Assembly (NCBI GenBank): GCA_964607515.1
Contig: CAZSKU010000023.1
Location: 1 to 44,518 of the forward strand
Origin: UBA6080 sp964607515
Lineage (GTDB): Bacteria > Fermentibacterota > Fermentibacteria > Fermentibacterales > JCC-6
Reading direction: 5' to 3'
DNA: 44,518 nucleotides
Shown: positions 16,531 to 25,471 of the stretch, piece after piece
Position numbering within the stretch: the first letter of the stretch is position 1
How the letters are laid out: every line of letters starts with the position of its first letter
Notes under the pieces: model-generated
What the model saw: only the letters and a program-made list of their open reading frames with translations
Database searches by the model: none
Told to the model about the DNA's origin: nothing
Position numbers and translations under genes: made by a program

Positions 16531-17785
16531 GCAGGGCCCTCTTCCCGGCGTGCCTCAGGAAGAGGATGCCCGCGGCCAGGAAGAAACCGGCGGACATGGC
16601 GAAGTTGGCGGTGTAACTGGCAATCTGCATTACAGCGCTTCCCAGCACCGGGGCAACGAAACCCCTCAGAGCGGTCGCCGTGACGTGGAACCCCTGGTAG
16701 GTGGCGGCCTTTCCCTCCGGCGCGAAATGCATGCTGCTCATGTTCCAGGAGATCTGGACCCCGGCCATCCCCGCTGTGTACATCACCCAGGCGCCGTAGA
16801 AAAGGGGCACCCCCATGCCCGGCACCAGGCTCGAGGCCACCAGCAGCAGGGGGTAGCCCGCCAGGACCAGACACATGTGACCGGTGAACCTGAAGGGCCT
16901 GATACGCTCCAGTCCGGCCCCCAGCAGGGGCCCCAGGAAAACCAGCCCCATCTGCCCCAGAACCCCCTTGGCGGTGGCGTACTGCTCGTAACTCAGATGG
17001 AGAACGTCCCGGGCGAAGAACGGTATCGCCGGTTGGATACCCATGAAGCCGAAGCCGTACAGCATGAAGAACGCCTCGAACAGCACGAACTCCCGGTCAG
17101 CCCTGAAGATGGCGCCGAGACCCCGGAGCATCTCCCGGACCGACACCGAAGGGGTCTCCCCGTCGTTCTTCAGCCCCCGGACCATCATGGCGAAGCAGAA
17201 GGCCTGACCGGCGCCGAAGATGCCCTCCGCCAGGAAGAGCCACCGGTAGAAGGAGAAGTCCGCGTCCAGCAGAGCCCCCGCCAGGATGCTGGCGGGAAGG
17301 CTCACCAGGTTGAAGACGCTCATGCCCCAGCCGAAGAGGACACCCCGGTTACCCCGCCGATACCGGTGCCTCAGGGCGGCGTTGGTGCCCGGGATCACCA
17401 CGCTGTTGGAACCGAAGAAGAGAAGCAGGAGAAGCAGCATGGTGTTCACGCTGGAGGAGAACACCATCAGGGCCACCGCCAGGCGCATGACCGCCCCGAC
17501 CATCATAGCCCTGAAGTGGCTGTTGGTGCTGTCCAGCCAGTGGCTGGCGAGAACGCTGAAGAGGTTGCTCACCGGCCATATCATGGCCAGAACGGTGATC
17601 TGGGCCACCGAACCGCCAAGCCCGTTGCCGGCTATGTAGTCGTGGTTCAGCACCACCCCGGAGGCAACCGCCCCCAGGGCCTGGGCCGTCAGGTGAAACT
17701 TCAGGGCGCTTCTCTCGCCGGGTTTCAGGGGAACCCTGAGAAGCCTGCCCAGGCGGGCCATGAGGGTCGGCCACTCCTGGAACAC
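16478..17785 (-). CDS. MFS transporter
   Basis: A 435-residue polytopic membrane protein with about twelve hydrophobic helices in two halves and a basic central loop, typical of the major facilitator superfamily. The cytoplasmic loop between helices 2 and 3 is weak in the usual GxxxDRxGRR motif, so the subgroup is unclear and the substrate unknown. The GTG start at 17785 has GGAGG nine nt upstream, inside the cysC stop region. The C-terminus is a short disordered tail that overlaps the convergent metallopeptidase by 53 nt. It is the last gene of the acid-fermentation run. Confidence 0.82.
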   Translation of the reverse strand: MFQEWPTLMARLGRLLRVPLKPGERSALKFHLTAQALGAVASGVVLNHDYIAGNGLGGSVAQITVLAMIWPVSNLFSVLASHWLDSTNSHFRAMMVGAVMRLAVALMVFSSSVNTMLLLLLLFFGSNSVVIPGTNAALRHRYRRGNRGVLFGWGMSVFNLVSLPASILAGALLDADFSFYRWLFLAEGIFGAGQAFCFAMMVRGLKNDGETPSVSVREMLRGLGAIFRADREFVLFEAFFMLYGFGFMGIQPAIPFFARDVLHLSYEQYATAKGVLGQMGLVFLGPLLGAGLERIRPFRFTGHMCLVLAGYPLLLVASSLVPGMGVPLFYGAWVMYTAGMAGVQISWNMSSMHFAPEGKAATYQGFHVTATALRGFVAPVLGSAVMQIASYTANFAMSAGFFLAAGILFLRHAGKRALLSQPPPAGRSAGPRSPR

Positions 17786-17788
17786 CGT

Positions 17789-18397
17789 CTAGGCCTCCTT
17801 CAGTACGCCAGCCTTCCCCAGGTAGGCCACCACCTTCTCCACCGATTCCTCCGGCGTCTCCAGATGGGTGTGGAGAACCAGCTCCGGGTTTTCCGGCTCC
17901 TCGTAGGGGGCGTCAATACCTGTGAACTCCCTGATGAGCCCCGCCCGGGCCTTCTTGTACAACCCCTTGGGGTCCCTCTCCTCCGCCACCTCCAGGGGTG
18001 CGTGGACGAACACCTCCACGAAGTCGCCCCGGGCCTGGATGCCCCGGGCCCTGTCCCGGTCCGAGGCGTAGGGGCTTATGAAGGCCACCATGTTCACCAC
18101 TCCGAAGCTGGTGAGGAGCTTGGCCACCTCGCCGATCCTTCGGATGTTCTCGGTGCGGTCCTCCGGGCTGAAGCCCAGGTCTCCGTTCAGGCCGTGCCGG
18201 ATGTTGTCGCCGTCCAGCACCGCCGTGCGAACGTCCATGGAGTGGAGCCTGGCCGCCAGAAGGTCGGCCACGGTGGACTTCCCGCTGCCGGATAGGCCGG
18301 TGAGCCAGACCGTCACCCCCCGGTGGCCGTTCAGAGCCTCCCTTTCGGCCCTGGTAACGGTGAGTTCCCGCCATGTCACGTTGCTCGATGCGGTCAT
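17789..18397 (-). CDS. cysC: Adenylylsulfate (APS) kinase
   Basis: APS kinase phosphorylates adenosine 5'-phosphosulfate to PAPS. The 202-residue product is the full stand-alone form: P-loop GLSGSGKST (34-42), the DGDNIRHGLNGDLGF substrate loop, ENIRRIGEVA, FISPYASDRDRAR and KGLYKKARAG. ATG 18397 overlaps the upstream stop as ATGA; a frame extension to 18538 lies in the oxidoreductase gene. No sulfurylase or PAPS reductase is near. Sitting between a 2-oxoacid oxidoreductase and an MFS gene is unusual; PAPS for sulfation rather than sulfate assimilation is one possibility. Confidence 0.94.
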   Translation of the reverse strand: MTASSNVTWRELTVTRAEREALNGHRGVTVWLTGLSGSGKSTVADLLAARLHSMDVRTAVLDGDNIRHGLNGDLGFSPEDRTENIRRIGEVAKLLTSFGVVNMVAFISPYASDRDRARGIQARGDFVEVFVHAPLEVAEERDPKGLYKKARAGLIREFTGIDAPYEEPENPELVLHTHLETPEESVEKVVAYLGKAGVLKEA

Positions 18398-19689
18398 GCT
18401 CCGGCCCCTTCCATATCCTCCACCGCCTTCAGGAGCTTCCTCGTATCCACGGCCCGGCCAGCCCGGGAGGCCGAGAGGGCTTCCAGCAGGGCCTCCAGGG
18501 GGAAGATGCCGGAGCGGCGCAGGTAGTGGGCGGCGCAAAGCAGCGAAGCGCTCCGGGCGCCCAGGGGGCCCCGGTAGTCTCTGTTCACGAGTTCCGCGCC
18601 GGTTTCAGGCTTGTTCAGGGACGAGTCCAGGTACACCGAGCCGGACTTCATGGCCTCAACCCTGGGAAGGGCTTTCTGAAGACCCTCCCGGGAGGTGGCC
18701 AGGGCGGCGTCAATCCGGGCGATGCCCGTGTAGTGGATCTCGCCGGTGGAGAAGATCACCTCCGCCAGGGAGAACCCCACCCCGACGGTCACGGGATAAC
18801 TGCCCTTCTTGGTCACCGCGAGCCCGCAGGAGATAGCCCCCAGGGCCAGCAGCTCCGCGGTGGACTGGACGCCCTCCCCGGCGGACCCGGCCAGGATGAT
18901 GGAGACCTTCCCCGGCAGGCTGTGCCCGAACCTCTTCTCCGGCGCAGGAACGCCGTTGAACAGGGATTCGGTGCGGGGCCTGACCTCCGGGCTGAATACC
19001 CTGGCCTCCGGGTTGGTCAGAAGCACCGGATCCATGCCGGCCTCGCCGGTGATGTCCGGAAGCTTCTTTCCAGGGTTGAATTTCACTCCGTAGCTGGGGC
19101 ACAGCTCCACCGCCTCGATCAGGGAGAAGCCCTTCACCCGGAGGGCCTCCTCCAGGGCGTCGGTCACGTCCCCGGCCGCAAGTATTCTGCGGGAGTAGGC
19201 GGCGCCCGCCACATGGGCCATCCGGCACAGGTCCATCCCGTGGTCGGCCCTGCCCTCGGGCATGGTGGAGGTCTTGAAGCCGCATGGAGTGAGCCCGGAG
19301 GGCTGCCCCCCGGTCATCCCGTAGAGCATGTTGTTGTGCACGATGACCGTCATGTCGATGTTCCTGTGGGCGGCCTCCATGACGTGGTGCAGACCGATGG
19401 TGGCGCCGCCGTCCCCGAGGAGCACGAGTATCTTCTTTCCCGGGTCCGCCAGCCCCATGCTGATGCCGGTTGCCAGGGCCACCGACCTGCCGTGAAGCCC
19501 GTGGACGGTATGGGAGGTGAACTGCTTGTCTATGATGCCGATGCACCCGATGTCGGTGACCACCACCAGGTCCAGTGGGTTCAGACCCTCGATCCTCTGG
19601 AGGGCCTTCTCCAGGCACCTGGACATGAGGCCGTGGCCGCAGCCGGAGCAGAACGGAAGGTTCTCGGTGGAGAGGAAGTTCCCCTTCAT
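18394..19689 (-). CDS. 2-oxoacid:ferredoxin oxidoreductase, fused beta-gamma subunit
   Basis: A 431-residue fusion. Residues 1-~235 are the thiamine pyrophosphate beta subunit: FCSGCGHG, the TPP-binding LLGDGGATIGLHH, NNMLYGMTGGQ, and CPSYGVKFNPG; its cysteines should bind one 4Fe-4S cluster. Residues ~265-431 are the gamma domain (IILAGSAGEGVQSTAELLA, then KKGSYPVTVGVGFSLAEV). In many family members gamma is separate or fused to alpha, so this order is notable. No ferredoxin-like delta subunit is encoded nearby. Together with the alpha gene it should oxidise a 2-oxoacid to acyl-CoA while reducing ferredoxin. Neighbouring acyl kinase genes favour branched-chain or similar 2-oxoacids. Confidence 0.88.
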   Translation of the reverse strand: MKGNFLSTENLPFCSGCGHGLMSRCLEKALQRIEGLNPLDLVVVTDIGCIGIIDKQFTSHTVHGLHGRSVALATGISMGLADPGKKILVLLGDGGATIGLHHVMEAAHRNIDMTVIVHNNMLYGMTGGQPSGLTPCGFKTSTMPEGRADHGMDLCRMAHVAGAAYSRRILAAGDVTDALEEALRVKGFSLIEAVELCPSYGVKFNPGKKLPDITGEAGMDPVLLTNPEARVFSPEVRPRTESLFNGVPAPEKRFGHSLPGKVSIILAGSAGEGVQSTAELLALGAISCGLAVTKKGSYPVTVGVGFSLAEVIFSTGEIHYTGIARIDAALATSREGLQKALPRVEAMKSGSVYLDSSLNKPETGAELVNRDYRGPLGARSASLLCAAHYLRRSGIFPLEALLEALSASRAGRAVDTRKLLKAVEDMEGAGA

Positions 19690-20798
19690 CGCTCCACCTC
19701 CCTTTCTATCTCCGCGGGCGAGATGAGCCGGCCGATTCCGTTCACCCCGGACACCCCTTCCCTGCCGTTCCTCCCGAAGAGAACCTCCCGGTACTGGCCG
19801 GACTGGTTCTCCTCCGCCACGATCACCCTTCCGTGCCTTCCGGCGATCTCCAGGTATTCCGGGGGCACCGGGAAAAGGGTTTTTGCGATGAGCAGGGACA
19901 CCGGCCTGCCCCGGCGGGCCAGGTTGTCCGCGGCCTCCCGGGCCGCGGAGGCGGTGATTCCGAAGGAGAACAGCAGAATGTCCGACCGCCGGTCATCGTA
20001 ATCGAACAGCGTGTACTCGCCCAGATTGCCCTCGGTCTTCTCCCGCAGCCTGCGGGTGTTCTCCAGAGCCTCCGGAGTGGAGTGCTGCAGGCTGGCGTTC
20101 CTCTCGTGGGTGCTGGCGGTGAACCGCACCTGGTGCTCCCTGTTGCCCACGGGCAGGAACGGGGGAACCCCGTCCGGGCCGGCGGCGTAGGGCAGGAAGG
20201 GTGCGGTCCCCCGGTAGTACTCCCGGGGAGCCGGGTTCACCGGGGCGAGCCCGGAGAGATCATAGCTCCGCAGGGTCATCACCATCTCCTTGGAGGATAC
20301 CAGGATAACAGGACACCGGAGCCTTAGGGCCAGCCCCACCGCCCTGGCGGAGAGGTCGTAGCAGTCGTCCATGTCCGAAGGGCAGAGGGTTGGTATGGGG
20401 TGCCCGCCGGAGTTGATTCCGTGAAGCAGCGCCAGGTCCCCCTGGGCGCCGCATGTGGCGGTGCCCGTGGCAGGGCCCAGCCGCTGGACCAGGATGACCA
20501 GCATGGGCAGCTCCATCATGAAGGCCATGCCGATGGACTCGATCATCAGGGCCAGCCCGGGATAGGAGGTGGCGGTGACGGGATACCGGCCCGCGGCAGA
20601 GAACCCGCTCATCCACTGAAGGGTGGTGATCTCGTCAGGGGCCGGAAGAACCACGGGGAATCGCCTGCTGGAGTAGGCGTACAGAAGGTTGGCCGGCGTG
20701 ATGGGGTATCCCACGAACACCTCGGCTCCGGCCCTCACCGCTCCCTCGATCATCAGCCGGGAACCGTCTATGAAGGCAGTCTTTCCCGCCTCGGCCAT
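19686..20798 (-). CDS. 2-oxoacid:ferredoxin oxidoreductase, alpha subunit
   Basis: A 370-residue alpha subunit (KorA/VorB-like). It begins with the typical DGSRLMIEGAVRAGAEVFVGYPITPA and contains the TATSYPGLALMIESIG and QRLGPATGTAT boxes that form the pyrimidine-binding and CoA-binding surfaces, then a C-terminal transketolase-like domain (FSFGITASAAREAAD). It overlaps the beta-gamma gene by 4 nt and begins 1 nt after the symporter stop. Whether the substrate is 2-oxoisovalerate, 2-oxoglutarate or an aryl-pyruvate cannot be read from sequence alone. Confidence 0.9.
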   Translation of the reverse strand: MAEAGKTAFIDGSRLMIEGAVRAGAEVFVGYPITPANLLYAYSSRRFPVVLPAPDEITTLQWMSGFSAAGRYPVTATSYPGLALMIESIGMAFMMELPMLVILVQRLGPATGTATCGAQGDLALLHGINSGGHPIPTLCPSDMDDCYDLSARAVGLALRLRCPVILVSSKEMVMTLRSYDLSGLAPVNPAPREYYRGTAPFLPYAAGPDGVPPFLPVGNREHQVRFTASTHERNASLQHSTPEALENTRRLREKTEGNLGEYTLFDYDDRRSDILLFSFGITASAAREAADNLARRGRPVSLLIAKTLFPVPPEYLEIAGRHGRVIVAEENQSGQYREVLFGRNGREGVSGVNGIGRLISPAEIEREVER

Positions 20799-20799
20799 G

Positions 20800-22224
20800 T
20801 CATGCCCTCCTTCTGAAGAGCCGGTCGCCCAGGGTGGACAGAAGGATAACCGCCAGGGTGGTTATCACCGCTCCGTAGGTCTTGTCCACCTCGAACCAGC
20901 CCTGCTGTGCGGCAACCATGGTGAAGAACACCGCCAGGGTTCCGATGATGAAGGACAGTCTCACGCCCAGGGGGGTCACCAGCCTGCGGGTGTACAGCCC
21001 CGACACGATCACGATGGCCCCGATGGCCCGGATGGCGTAGGAGATGTAGGCGGTGTCAAGCACCGCCCCCTTGAGAAAGATGGCCAGGGGCACCGTGACC
21101 ACGCTCACCAGGACGACCAGTTTCCGGGCCGCGGAGATGATCTTCCTGTCGTCGGCGTCCCGGTTGATTAGCCCGTGGTAGATATCCTTGGCGGCGATGG
21201 TCACCACGGCGAAATTCACCGGGCCCACCGTGGAGAGGATTGCCGCCAGCACCCCCGCCAGGGCCAGCCCCCCGAGCACCGGCGGTATGAACGCCGGAGT
21301 CTGAAGAAGGGTGGGAAGCGCTGTCTTCGCGGTGACCTCCACGCCCTCGCCGAAGAACAGCCCGGTCTTGGCGAAGAGCCCCAGGAAGGCAGTCATGACG
21401 CCGAAGGGCGCCACGATGAGCCCCGCCAGCATCGAGGCCTTCCGGGCGGTCTTGACGTCCCGGGCCGCGAACACCGGCTGAATGCTGGCCTGGGCGGCCA
21501 TTCCGCCAAGAAGCCCCCCCACAAGGAGCGCCACGGAGCTGTTCACCCCGGCGCTGAAGGGGTTGTACGGGTTGGCCGGCCCCCCCAGGGAGACCAGGGT
21601 TTCGGACAGGCCGGAGAAGCCCCCCACCTTGCCCAGACCGATGGCGAAGGCTATCCCCAGCCCCAGGTACATGGTGACCAGATACAGAATGCCGGTCACC
21701 GCCAGGGCGTGCATGCCTCCGAGGTAGGTGTAGATCATTATAAGTACCGCGGATATCACCACGGCCCAGTTCCAGCTCACGCCGAACAGCGGGGCCATGA
21801 CGCTGGCGCAGGTCTGAAGCTGCACGTAGGCCAGGGTGATGTACGCTATCAGAAAAGCCACCGCGCTGATGTGCCGGGCGTGGCTTCCGAAGAGGGTTTC
21901 TATCATCTCGCTGACCGTGTGGACGTCCTTGCGGCGGTAGTGGGCCGCCACGGTGAAACCGATTATCACCATGCCGATGGCGGTGGATATGTTGTAGAAG
22001 ATGGGCTGCAGGGAAAGGGTGTTGAAGGCCCTCTCGCTGACTCCGATGGTGCTCATCCCCCCCAGCCACTCCGCCGCCACCACCACCGCGCAGACGATGG
22101 TTCCCAGGTTCCTGCCGGCGATGAGATAGTCGCTGGCGGACTTGCTGGCCACCTTCCGGGTGAGGAGCCCCACGCCCACCACCAGCATGAAGTATGCCAG
22201 GATGATGAAGGCATAGATATTCAT
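20800..22224 (-). CDS. Sodium:solute symporter (SSS family)
   Basis: A 474-residue membrane protein with about thirteen helices, starting MNIYAFIILAYFMLVVGVG as in SSS proteins. It has SASDYLIAGRNLG after helix 1 and the family region GGMAAQASIQPVFAARDVKTAR, with AILSTVGPVNFAVVTIAAKDIY downstream. These transporters import sugars, amino acids or carboxylates with sodium. ATG 22224 has AAGG upstream; the frame extension to 22479 overlaps ptb and is rejected. Placement between the acyltransferase and the 2-oxoacid oxidoreductase suggests it brings in the operon's carbon source, possibly an amino acid or 2-oxoacid. Confidence 0.9.
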   Translation of the reverse strand: MNIYAFIILAYFMLVVGVGLLTRKVASKSASDYLIAGRNLGTIVCAVVVAAEWLGGMSTIGVSERAFNTLSLQPIFYNISTAIGMVIIGFTVAAHYRRKDVHTVSEMIETLFGSHARHISAVAFLIAYITLAYVQLQTCASVMAPLFGVSWNWAVVISAVLIMIYTYLGGMHALAVTGILYLVTMYLGLGIAFAIGLGKVGGFSGLSETLVSLGGPANPYNPFSAGVNSSVALLVGGLLGGMAAQASIQPVFAARDVKTARKASMLAGLIVAPFGVMTAFLGLFAKTGLFFGEGVEVTAKTALPTLLQTPAFIPPVLGGLALAGVLAAILSTVGPVNFAVVTIAAKDIYHGLINRDADDRKIISAARKLVVLVSVVTVPLAIFLKGAVLDTAYISYAIRAIGAIVIVSGLYTRRLVTPLGVRLSFIIGTLAVFFTMVAAQQGWFEVDKTYGAVITTLAVILLSTLGDRLFRRRA

Positions 22225-22259
22225 ACGGTTAGCCTTGCTTTCTTTGGTTTTCCCGGTCT

Positions 22260-23189
22260 TCAGCCCCGGGCGAGGGGCGCGTTCTGGGCCACCGCCCGGG
22301 CTATCGCCATGGAATTGAGCCTGTTTCTGCCGTCGTCGGAACGGGAGTTGAGCACCGCGGGCACCCGGGCCCCGAACACCAGCCCGCCCCATACGGCCCC
22401 GCCGTGGAACTTGTAGCTCTTGCCGAGGGAGTTCGCTGTTTCCAGGTTGGGCGCCAGGATCATGTCGGGAAAGCCGCATACCTGGGACCCTTCAAGACCC
22501 TTGGTGGCGGCGCATTCGGAACTGATTGCGGCGTCGTACCCCAGGGGGCCCTCCACAAGGAAACCCTTAATCTGCCCCCGGGCGGACATCACCGAGAGGG
22601 CCGCGGCATCCACGGTGGCCTGCATCTTGGGATTGACCGTCTCCACCGCCGCCAGGGCGGCCACCTTCACCGGGCACACACCCAGGGCGGTCCACAGGGG
22701 CCGGGTGTTCTCGATCACCGCCGCCTTTTCCGCCAGAGTGGGCAGTATGAGAATGGCGTTGTCGGTCATGGCCAGAAACTTGGGGTACGAAGGCATCTCG
22801 AAGAGGCTCAGGTTGGACAGCACCGAGGAAGCCCTGATCCCCTGCTCCGAGTCCAGTATGGCCTTTATGTAAGCCTCTGACTTCACGCTGCCCTTCACCA
22901 GTATTCCCGCCCCCTGCTCCCGCACCGCCCTGACCGCCAGGGCGCTCATCGCCCGGTCGTCGGCCGCGGGTATTATCTCGTACAACGACGGGTCGTCGCC
23001 TGACTCCTTCACCGCTCCGGCAACCGCCTCCCCGGGGCCGGTGACGAAGCACCTTCCCACAAATCCCAGCTCGTGCCCCTCCCGCAGGCTTGCCAGAACC
23101 CGGTCGTCCGCGGCTCCGGCCACCGCCACCGAAACCGGCGGCAGGCCGCTCACCAGGCGTATAAGCTCTTTGAAACCGGTTACGCTCAT
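22260..23189 (-). CDS. ptb: Phosphate butyryltransferase-like phosphate acyltransferase
   Basis: This enzyme converts acyl-CoA and phosphate to acyl phosphate. The 309-residue product is the size of Ptb and has the PTA/PTB fold boxes: VAVAGAADDRVL near the N-terminus, ILVKGSVKSEAYIKAIL, MTDNAILILPTL, and the C-terminal DMILAPNLETANSLGKSYKF. ATG 23189 overlaps the buk stop as ATGA and has GGGAGG upstream. A strict butyryl preference is not provable; with a 2-oxoacid oxidoreductase in the same operon, isobutyryl- or isovaleryl-CoA are likely substrates. Confidence 0.92.
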   Translation of the reverse strand: MSVTGFKELIRLVSGLPPVSVAVAGAADDRVLASLREGHELGFVGRCFVTGPGEAVAGAVKESGDDPSLYEIIPAADDRAMSALAVRAVREQGAGILVKGSVKSEAYIKAILDSEQGIRASSVLSNLSLFEMPSYPKFLAMTDNAILILPTLAEKAAVIENTRPLWTALGVCPVKVAALAAVETVNPKMQATVDAAALSVMSARGQIKGFLVEGPLGYDAAISSECAATKGLEGSQVCGFPDMILAPNLETANSLGKSYKFHGGAVWGGLVFGARVPAVLNSRSDDGRNRLNSMAIARAVAQNAPLARG

Positions 23190-24370
23190 TTCGCCTCCCC
23201 GGCGCACCCGGTTACCGGCCTGAAGCATCCCTCAGGGTCGCGGTACGGGTGCAATGGGTCTATCTCCCTGTCGGACAGCACGCAGCCGGGCCAGGACAGC
23301 GGGGCTTCCTCCCGGTCCAACACCCTTTTGATGCTCTCCGCGATGGCTTCGTTCTCGTTCTCGCCCGGGTACAGGTAGACCGGCGCTATCCTGCCGCACT
23401 TCCGGGGTATCTCCCGGGCTATCCGGTCGGCGTTCGCAACGCCCCCGGTGACCACGATGCCGTGGAGGTCGAAGTCCAGCACCGAGGCCATGGCGCCGAT
23501 CTCCTTGCAGATCTGGTAGATCATGGCGTCGTAGATGAAGCTTGCGAACCCGTCGCCCTCCTCGGCCCTCCGGGCCATCTCCCGGACGTTCTTGGTGCCC
23601 AGGTAGGCGTACACCCCGCCGGCTCCGTAGAGTTTCCCGTAGAGTTGTTCCCGGGTCCACCGGCCCGAGAAGCACGCCTCCAGCAGGGGTATCGGGGGAA
23701 TCCCTCCGGCCCTCTCCGGGGTGAACGGGGCCCCCTCCATCCTGTTGTCGCTGTCCACTATCCTGCCGCCGGCCACCGGGGCGATCGAGTAGCCTCCCCC
23801 CAGGTGGCACGCCACGCACCGTATATCGTCGAACCCCAGGGACAGCTTCCGGGCCAGTTTCCTCACCGTTGCCCTGATGTTCAGGGCGTGAACGAAGGAG
23901 AACCGGGGGAAGTCCGGTGCGCCGGAAATCCTGGCGATGGGGGCCATCTCGTCCACCCCCACCGGATCCACCACGTAGGCCGGAACCCCCAGGGTTCCCG
24001 ATATCCGGTGGCACAGGGGCGCCCCCAGGTTGGAGGCGTGCTGGTACACCGGCGTGTTGAGGCTGAAGTCGGCCAGTTCCCGGTTCAGTTCGATGACCCC
24101 GCTGGGCACCGGCGGAAGCATTCCGCCCAGGGCCCCCATGGCGGCCACCTGAGCCCCCGGGGGCAGGTTCTCCTGAAAGAACCGCCGGACCAGCTCCTCC
24201 CGGTGGTCCACCTGGGCGCTGATGCTGTGGAACCTGTGGATCATGTCGTCGGGGTGCTCGATGACGGCGGACACCCCGTGGACCAGTCCGCCTTCGCCGT
24301 CGTCTCCGTAGATGGAGCACTTGGTGGTGGTGGACCCGGTGTTGACAACCAGGATGAGCTTTCCGGTCAC
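23186..24370 (-). CDS. buk: Butyrate kinase-like acyl kinase
   Basis: Butyrate kinase makes ATP from acyl phosphate. The 394-residue protein has the ASKHA phosphate loop VNTGSTTTKCS at its N-terminus, CHLGGGYSIAP, DSDNRMEGAPFTPERAG and the C-terminal GIVVTGGVANADRIA, all typical of butyrate/branched-chain fatty acid kinases. I chose GTG 24370 with GGAGG six nt upstream; a much longer open frame to 25300 is antisense to purC. It is the first gene of the acid-fermentation operon and, with ptb, gives substrate-level phosphorylation. Confidence 0.94.
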   Translation of the reverse strand: MTGKLILVVNTGSTTTKCSIYGDDGEGGLVHGVSAVIEHPDDMIHRFHSISAQVDHREELVRRFFQENLPPGAQVAAMGALGGMLPPVPSGVIELNRELADFSLNTPVYQHASNLGAPLCHRISGTLGVPAYVVDPVGVDEMAPIARISGAPDFPRFSFVHALNIRATVRKLARKLSLGFDDIRCVACHLGGGYSIAPVAGGRIVDSDNRMEGAPFTPERAGGIPPIPLLEACFSGRWTREQLYGKLYGAGGVYAYLGTKNVREMARRAEEGDGFASFIYDAMIYQICKEIGAMASVLDFDLHGIVVTGGVANADRIAREIPRKCGRIAPVYLYPGENENEAIAESIKRVLDREEAPLSWPGCVLSDREIDPLHPYRDPEGCFRPVTGCAGEAK

Positions 24371-24505
24371 CGAAACCTCCAGACTCCGCCCGGTGGTGAA
24401 AACCGCCGATTCAGCGGAAAAGTAAAATTTTTGGATGGGGGTAATATGATAGCTCCACCGGCAAAGCGCATTCACCGGCAACAATGAAACAAGAAAGGGA
24501 ACGGC
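24371..24505. other. Divergent buk/purC intergenic region
   Basis: This 135-nt spacer must hold promoters for both directions. A TAATAT on the plus strand (24442-24447) could be a purC -10, but I see no good -35. A CACCGGCAA direct repeat (24456 and 24473, 17 nt apart) sits in the purC leader. Nothing else is convincing. Confidence 0.35.
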
Positions 24506-25468
24506 ATGATCCAGAGGGAGACCATTCGCAGGGAGATTTCCAACTGCCTCACCGGCACTGAAAACCTCGGCCTCCCCGGAGGACGGAAGGGCAAGGTCAG
24601 GGACATCTACGACCTGGGGGACAGGCTGCTGCTGATAACCACCGACAGGCAGAGCGCCTTCGACCGGGTCCTTGCCGCAGTGCCCTTCAAGGGACAGGTC
24701 CTCAACACCGTCAGCGCCTGGTGGTTCGAGAACACCAGCCACATCGTCCCCAATCACGTCATATCCATCCCCCACCCGAACGCCACCCTGGCAAAGAAGG
24801 TCGAAGTGTTCCCGGTGGAGTTCATCATGAGGGGATACCTCACCGGAAGCACCAGCACCAGCGCCTGGACCCTCTACAATAAGGGGGAGAGGAACATCTG
24901 CGGGAACGTGCTGCCCGACGGCATGAGAAAGAACCAGAAGTTCCCCCGGCCCATCATCACCCCCACCACCAAGAGCGAAGAGCACGACGAGTCCATCACC
25001 CCGGAGGGCATCGTGGAGACCGGCCTCATGAGCCGGGAGGACTGGGAGAAGGCCTCGGACATAGCCTTCCGGCTCTTCCGCCACGGCATGGATACCGCGG
25101 CGGACAACGGCCTCATCCTGGTGGACACCAAGTACGAGATGGGCAGGGACGAAAACGGGGATATCGTACTGGTGGACGAGATCCACACCCCGGACAGCTC
25201 CCGCTACTGGCTCTCGGAAGGGTACGAAGAGCGGTTCGGGCAGGGGCTCGACCCGGAAAACATAGACAAGGAGTTCCTCCGGCTCTGGTTCCGGGACCAC
25301 TGCGACCCATACAACGATCCGGTTCTCCCGGAAGCCCCGGAGGAGCTGGTGGTGGAGCTTTCCAGCCGCTACATCAGGCTCTTCGAGATGATCACCGGCC
25401 GGGAGTTCAAACCACTCACCGGCAACCTTCAGGAGAGCCTGAGGGAGGCGGTGGGCCGGATAGTCTGA
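24506..25468 (+). CDS. purC: Phosphoribosylaminoimidazole-succinocarboxamide synthase
   Basis: SAICAR synthase joins aspartate to CAIR in purine synthesis. The 320-residue product is the longer form of the family. It shows GKVRDIYDLGDRLL, the ATP-binding TTDRQSAFDRV, the FIMRGYLTGS signature, and the C-terminal LVDTKYEMG plus LVDEIHTPDSSRYW boxes with the substrate-binding acidic residues. ATG 24506 has AAAGGG upstream. It appears to be monocistronic; its stop lies 3 nt from the convergent stop at 25472, with no terminator hairpin between them. Confidence 0.96.
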   Translation: MIQRETIRREISNCLTGTENLGLPGGRKGKVRDIYDLGDRLLLITTDRQSAFDRVLAAVPFKGQVLNTVSAWWFENTSHIVPNHVISIPHPNATLAKKVEVFPVEFIMRGYLTGSTSTSAWTLYNKGERNICGNVLPDGMRKNQKFPRPIITPTTKSEEHDESITPEGIVETGLMSREDWEKASDIAFRLFRHGMDTAADNGLILVDTKYEMGRDENGDIVLVDEIHTPDSSRYWLSEGYEERFGQGLDPENIDKEFLRLWFRDHCDPYNDPVLPEAPEELVVELSSRYIRLFEMITGREFKPLTGNLQESLREAVGRIV

Positions 25469-25471
25469 GGG

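Noticed and set aside
17789..18397. Sulfate assimilation locus
   Set aside because: Only APS kinase is present; no sulfurylase, PAPS reductase or sulfite reductase is nearby.
24371..25300. N-terminal extension of the acyl kinase
   Set aside because: It is antisense to purC; the GTG at 24370 with GGAGG matches the family N-terminus.
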